NCBI GenBank assembly: GCA_023512835.1
Contig: CM042085.1
Location: 37,340,324 to 37,404,323, forward strand
DNA length: 64,000 nucleotides
Direction of reading: 5' to 3'
From: Taxillus chinensis
Lineage: Eukaryota > Streptophyta > Magnoliopsida > Santalales > Loranthaceae
The notes below the pieces were generated by a model, which worked only from the letters and a program-made list of their open reading frames with translations, was not told the DNA's origin and did not search any database. This document shows positions 59,080-64,000 of this stretch, one piece after another; within the stretch, counting starts at the first letter, position 1; every line of letters begins with the position of its first letter. The position numbers and the translations under genes were made by a program.

Positions 59080-60070
59080 GAAGCCTCTTAACATTCCAAT
59101 CAAACCCTTGAGACAAAATGTCCAACCCAATTCTGTTAACTGCCCCATTTGCTGTGAAGTTGGACACCTTTCCTATTAGTGCAGATTCTACCCTGAATAT
59201 CTTAAGAATGAGATTACCACAGAAATCAGGGTAAGCCTTAAGCAATTACACATCATTGAAAATTTGTAACCTCATAACTGAGATAGGAATAAGAAAGCAA
59301 CCAGGCACACACAGGTTACCTCACCAAAGAACACAACTACTAAACCTGTGAAGAAAAATGTCAACTCTGTGCCGAGTAAAGCTGCCAAGAGTAACCATAA
59401 GAAAGGAGAATCTACAAAGAGCCCAAAGAACAAAATTGCTAACAAATTTAATGAGGGATCACATAAGTTAGCATGGAAAATCAAATCATCTACGACTTAT
59501 TGGAAACCAAAATTGTTAACTGCAGCTTTCACTTAGCCAAAGCCCAAGCACAATTGGGCCCCCAAGACTTAGTTGTCTGTTGTGCAGGAACAAGTACATG
59601 AAGCTGAAAGTAGCCACCGGGAACAAAAGATCAATTCCAGCCAGTGGTACCTTGACGAGGCTCGTTTCATACACATGACGAGATGATGCCTCTCTGTTGA
59701 GTGAAGTAAGGAGGTTGCAGCTTCATCTGTCACATTCGGGGATAACAAAAAGGGTAAGATTGTTGGTAAGGGTACTCTCTCTAATGGTTCTGTTTCAATT
59801 AAGAATGTATCTGTTGTTCAAGGTCTCAAACATAACCTTGTTGAGCATAAGTCAATTGTGTTACAAGGGTTATGAAGTGTTGTTCACTAAACAAACTTGC
59901 ATAGTTATAGATCCTATCTCCAAAGAGGTAAAGCTGAATGGACACAGACAAGGCAATGTTTATAAATTGGTCTTTGGTAATGCTCAATCTAATGAACCAA
60001 TTTTGTTTTTCTGTCCAAAGCTTCTCCTGGCATTAGTTGGTTATGGCACAAGAGATTTGGTCATTTAAAC
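59080..60070 (+). pseudogene. pol: gag C-terminus and aspartic protease, copy C
   Basis: Resumes after the solo LTR with a Cys-containing segment (C-P-I-C-C-E-V-G-H like, near 59140). Then come AKSNHKKGESTKSPKNK, EGSHKLAWKIKSSTTYWKPK and the protease region: QWYLD followed by E-A instead of S-G, then TFGDNKKGKIVGKGTLSNGS in one frame and NVVQGLKHNLLSISQLC-like sequence in the next (59697-60068). The D-S-G active site is lost. Frameshifts near 59640 and 59840. Confidence 0.78.
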
Positions 60071-60079
60071 TTTAAGACT

Positions 60080-60815
60080 ATGTCTAAATTGGCATCTCTT
60101 GATTTGGTTGAGGGCTTACCTAAGCATGTTTATGAGAAAGAACACCCTTGTAGGGATTGTCAGCTAGGTAAGCAGGTGAAACACTCTTTTAAGAGTATGG
60201 ATAAAACCTCAATTACACAACCACATGGACCTATGTGGACCAATAAATGTGTTTTCATTATCTGGTGCATGATACTTCCTTGCAGTAGTAGATGACTATA
60301 CCAGATATACATGGGTTATGTTTCTCAGGAACAAAACTAAAACATATGAGAATCTTGTTGAACTCTTCAATTGGATAACTAATGTTAAGAGTCTCTCTAT
60401 TAAATGTATTAGAAACAATCATGGCAAAGAATTTGAATTTTATGAAATGCTAGAGTTTTGTATTAAACATGGTATTCAACATAATTTCTCAGCCCCTAGA
60501 ACTCGACAACAAAATGGAGTCGCTGAAAGAAAGAATAGGACTTTAGTTGAAGCAGCTAGAACCATGTTGACAGGAGCTCAGTTCCCAAAATCCTTATGGG
60601 CTGAAGCTGTTGCCACTGCTTGTTATGTACAAAACAAAACTCTAATTAACAAACGGGCCATGAAAACACCCTATGAGTTATGGAAGGGAAGGAGACCAAA
60701 CATTGGTCACCTAAGGATCTTTGGGTGTACTTGCTATATTCTAAACAATGGCAAGGACTACTTGAATAAGTTTGATGCCAAGTCCATAATGGGTATCTTG
60801 TTGGATATTCCATGA
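60080..60815 (+). pseudogene. pol: copia integrase, copy C (second catalytic Asp changed to Asn)
   Basis: MSKLASLDLVEGLPKHVYEK, HPCRDCQLGKQVKHSFKSMD (zinc finger end), then a frameshift. 60318-60815 has NNHGKEFEF where a catalytic Asp is expected, PQQNGVAERKNRTL-like sequence with the Glu (RQQ here), and TPYELWKGRRPNIGHLRIFG. It shares the D-to-N change with copy B although the two elements are separate insertions. Confidence 0.86.
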
Positions 60816-61138
60816 CTAGCAAGGCTTATCGTGTATTTAATAGAAGGACTAAAACTATTGAAGAGTTTATTCATGTTTCTTTTGATGAGACTAACCATAG
60901 TATACAGAAAGGAGACCAAAATGTAAATGAAGTGCAGGATACTGTCATAGTAGAAGACCAAGACACAGATAATCGTACAACAATTGAACCAGTAGAAGAT
61001 GGACCTAAACCCGAAAACCAAAGAGCTGAACTGGTTCTTGCAGAATCAAATCAAAAATCAACAGAAGATTATGACCTTAACATTCAACCTGTTCAGTCTC
61101 TGTCACCTCCACCAGCCTAAGAACCTGACATAGAGTAG
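60816..61138 (+). pseudogene. pol: integrase-RT linker, copy C
   Basis: SKAYRVFNRRTKTIEEFIHV, FDETNHSIQKGDQNVNEVQD and an acidic Pro-rich tail to a stop near 61120. This is the usual variable linker between copia integrase and RT, orthologous to about 22800-23170 in copy B. Confidence 0.8.
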
Positions 61139-62163
61139 TTGGGCATTCAACATAAAGAAAGAGAAGACCTTCCAAAGGCAAGGAGAAGGTTAAAGGACCA
61201 CTCATCTGAACTAATAATAGGAGATCCTGCTACATGGGTCAAAACAAGGGCTGCCACACTTCATGAGAATCTATACATGTGTTTCTTATCACAAGTGGAG
61301 CCAAAAGCAATTGATGATGCAATTCAGGATCACTATTGGATTGACGCTATGCACGAAGAGCCCAATCAATTCAAGAGACAGAAAGTATGGGAGTTAGTCA
61401 ACGGGCCTAGATCACAACAAGTCATTGGTGTGAAATGGATCTTTAGAAATAAACTTGATACTGATGGTGTCGTGATCGGAAACAAGGCCAGATTGGTGGC
61501 AAAAGGTTACGACAAGAAGAAGGAATTGACTATGATGAAACCTTTGCACTAGTTGCTAAACTCGAGGCCATCCGCATGTTTTTAGCATATGCGGCATTCA
61601 AAGACTTCAAGGTTTATCAAATGGATGTCAAGAGTGTATTCCTTAATGGAGACCTCCAAGAAGAAGTCTATGTTGAACAACCTCCTGGATTTCTAGAGCC
61701 AAACCAAGAACACAAGGTGTACAAATTGAAGAAGGCTCTATATGGACTAAAACAAGCTCCCAGAGCTTGGTATGAAACATTGTCAGAATTTCTGATCAAA
61801 AACAAGTTCAGAAAAGGCAAAATTGACCCCACTCTATTTCTCAAGGAAGGAAAAGGATCACCCTTGATTGTTCAAATTTATGTTGATGACATCATATTCG
61901 GATCAAGGGATAAAATGCAGTGTGAAGAATTCTCCCATTTGATGAAAAGTGAATATGAAATGAGTATGATGGGAGAACTTTCATTCTTTCTTGGGTTAGA
62001 GGTCAAGCAGTTGAAGGATAGGTTCTTTATCAGTCAAACTAAATACACTAAGGAGATTCTAAAGAAATTCAAGATGACTGATGTGACTCATATGAAAACG
62101 CCCATTCCTACAAACGCCAAATTGGATATGGATGAAGCAGGCAAAGAAGTGGATATCACATAA
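61139..62163 (+). pseudogene. pol: copia reverse transcriptase, copy C
   Basis: [20 protein letters not shown] start, [11 protein letters not shown], then a frameshift at about 61511 where copy A has CAG and this copy has CG. The frame resumes at 61576: [22 protein letters not shown] intact, ending at TAA 62161-62163. That stop is the same as at 940-942. Identical to copy A over long stretches. Confidence 0.92.
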
Positions 62164-62789
62164 TACAGAAGCATGATTGGATCTTTGCTGTATCTCACAG
62201 CAAGCAAACCTGATATAATGTTTGTAACATGCATCTATGCAAGATACCAAGCAAATCCCAAGGAGTCTCATATGTCTCATATCAAAAGGATTATGCGGTA
62301 TCTTAAGGGAATTGAAAATTTGGGACTTTGGTACCCAAAGGAGTCTAAATTCAAACTGAGAGGCTTTTCGGATGCAGATTTTGCTACCCTGCGGGATTGA
62401 TAGGAAGAGCACAAGTGGAACGTGCCAATTGCTTGGCAACGGACTTGTATCTTGGTTCAGAAGAAACGAATCGGTTTAACTTCAACGTGAAGTTGAATAT
62501 ATTGCTACAGGAAGTTGTTGTGCTTAGTTGCTTTGGATGGCCAGTCAACTTTTAGATTATGGATTTAACCTGAAGGTCTGTGCCACTATATTATGACAAT
62601 ACAAGCACCATTGCAATTTCCAACAATCCAGTCATGCATCCCAAAACCAAGCACATCGAGGTCGGACATCGGTTCATACGTGACCATGTCTTTGAAGAAG
62701 GAGATTTCTCTTGAGTATATATCCACCGATAACTAGCTTGCCGACATATTCACCAAGTTCAATGAACTTCGACAAAACTCGGCATGCTA
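62164..62789 (+). pseudogene. pol: copia RNase H, copy C
   Basis: SMIGSLLYLTASKPDIMF, SHMSHIKRIMRYLKGIENLG, GFSDADFAT, then several small indels absent from copy A (62390-62790), nearly all at CAG/CTG positions. The stops corresponding to 1309 and 1516 are also present. The missing KPLQEA segment is shared with copy A. Confidence 0.88.
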
Positions 62790-64000
62790 GATTTAATTCC
62801 ATAATTCTTAGTGCATGTCCTATGTTTCACTTACTTCAAACTAAGTACATGTATATGAACATAAGTAAGACAATCGTTAACGATTATTTATCTCTCCATG
62901 AGTATTAGCAATGCCTAAGTGTGATTCATACATTTCTACTGCGGGTAATTGAGAAATCACATGGATGAAACTTGCTACCTCCGAACCTGGTTTAACTCTT
63001 TTGTACAACCTGTCATGAATCCTCAAGTCTAGAGTGAAAGGAGTGCAATTTCCATCATACTTCAATTAAATGATATTCCCATTATGTGTTGTTTTCATTT
63101 TGAGTGAATATCACTTGTGTAGCATTGCATTCACTAACTAGTAGGAACCGTGTATCTCATGGTGCTTGTTGGCTTGGACGGAAAGAATCCTCAATGATTT
63201 AATGCTCTAAGGATGACCGAGACTGTAGTATTTGAGAATCATAAAAAAGCCTATTACTCAAAAAGAGCCAACACCTTTTCTTGGAAAAACGCAAGGTAAA
63301 AAAGGCTAAATGAGAAAAGAGAATAGAAATTAGATTGTCTATCGTAGGGGGAGTCCTCACTATTCCCCTTGAATATTTTTCTTCTTTTCAGAGTAATAGT
63401 TGGAGTCTATGTAATTGAGCATGTCTTGTAATCACATAGAAACTGTGTTGAGCTTTGTCCGGTGTGAAAAAGTCATGAATAAGCACTCAAAAATGTGCTA
63501 CACAAAAGAGAGGACAACTCACACAAGAAATTCATATGCTCAAGCTCCAAACTCTATGTACATGCTATGTTGAAAATGAGACAATGCTAGAGTTGTGTTC
63601 TGATTCTCAATAGGACCATTTTGTCTTTCAAGTTATCTATGCTGAACTGAAAATCATTGTTGGATCAGGGTTTGTGGTAACATTTGGTTGACCATGAGTA
63701 TACCAAATAATGTAATCCTAGTTCCTGAATCATACTCACATGCTGATCCGAGAGTGAGAGGGTAAGGCCTTCACTGAGTGAGTTTTTGCGTATATGTGAG
63801 TCGATCGTCAAATTCATGACTGGGTTGGTGAAATAAACTGACTATGGTTTACTGGTTGCCATGTTGACATTGTGATCAATGTCCTACATAAAGAATTGAA
63901 TGATGAAGCACTTAGTCATTTCTAAGGTTAATGGAAAGAAAAATGGTCGTCAAACAATAGTCATACATGTAAACCAGGTATTTCGGTTGTGAGAAGTCAA
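62790..64000 (+). other. start of the non-coding 3' spacer, copy C
   Basis: Colinear with 1588-2779. Contains the GGGGGAG tract near 63349. No gene is seen. It continues beyond the window, presumably into the equivalent of 2780 onward. Confidence 0.75.

Larger units (their letters stand above)
53448..64000 (+). mobile_element. Sirevirus-type copia element, copy C (5' part, leaves at right edge)
   Basis: 5' LTR, PBS, gag, protease, integrase, RT, RNase H and the start of the 3' spacer, in order. CTATA (53443-53447) precedes it. From 61223 to the window end it repeats 1-2779. Together with copy A it forms one ~15.1-kb element by length and by TSD. It is interrupted by a solo LTR at 57574-59074. 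Confidence 0.92.
61223..64000 (+). repeat. terminal direct repeat, right copy (matches 1-2779)
   Basis: See the left copy. Differences from it are sparse up to about 62390 and dense afterwards, and concentrate at CAG/CTG. Confidence 0.95.

Noticed and set aside
1..64000. A host protein-coding gene between the elements
   Set aside because: Every recognisable coding segment belongs to gag, pol or the accessory ORF, and all remaining DNA can be assigned to LTRs, spacers or low-complexity tracts.

Overview
This 64-kb window is plant nuclear DNA, from an angiosperm and probably a eudicot. It is almost wholly nested LTR retrotransposons. I see no convincing host gene, no rRNA or tRNA gene and no bacterial-type operon. 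The plant assignment rests on Sirevirus-type Ty1/copia elements, Tekay/Del-type and Athila-type Ty3/gypsy elements, a TRIM-like array, solo LTRs with 5-bp target-site duplications (TSDs), and heavy decay in the direction expected of methylated plant repeats. The species cannot be named from this sequence.

Layout. (1) 1-12042: 3' part of a + strand Sirevirus ('copy A'): RT/RNase H, a long non-coding stretch, a candidate internal promoter, an accessory ORF ending in a Ulp1/C48-like protease domain, multiple polypurine tracts and the 3' LTR. A Tekay-type solo LTR (5301-7203) and another solo LTR (7771-9046) interrupt it. (2) 12043-13959: Athila-type leader with PBS and an LTR fragment, then the 3' end of another Sirevirus. 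(3) 13965-32678: a complete minus strand Sirevirus ('copy B', TSD TACTC). Its 5' LTR carries a tandem TRIM-like array at 27869-31514. (4) 32684-33362: rest of the interrupted Sirevirus LTR. (5) 33363-48655: 3' LTR and pol of a minus strand Tekay/Del chromovirus. The LTR contains two inverted solo LTRs (35177-45142 and 45492-47022), and the first of these contains a full-length element without pol (35513-43920, TSD TTGGA). (6) 48656-51570: T-rich DNA, a TCGAGGCT array and the end of another Tekay-type LTR. (7) 51571-53447: Athila-type gag, minus strand. (8) 53448-64000: 5' part of a + strand Sirevirus ('copy C') with a nested solo LTR (57574-59074).

Two observations stand out. First, bases 1-2779 repeat bases 61223-64000. 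Copy C begins after CTATA, copy A ends before CTATA, and both are flanked by parts of what looks like one Athila element. Copies A and C are therefore the two halves of one roughly 15.1-kb Sirevirus insertion. The window closes on itself with a period of about 61,222 bp, so it is a tandem duplication, a circle or an assembly loop. Second, this Sirevirus family carries a 3' accessory gene with its own TATA box and telo-box-like leader, encoding a coiled-coil protein with a C-terminal Ulp1-type (SUMO/ubiquitin-like) cysteine protease domain. Copy B keeps the catalytic His, Asp, Gln and Cys; copy A has lost the Cys.

Quality caveat. Duplicated copies differ very often at CAG/CTG positions, where CAG or CTG appears as CG or CCG/CGG. 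Part of the frameshift load may be consensus error at CHG-methylated sites rather than real mutation.
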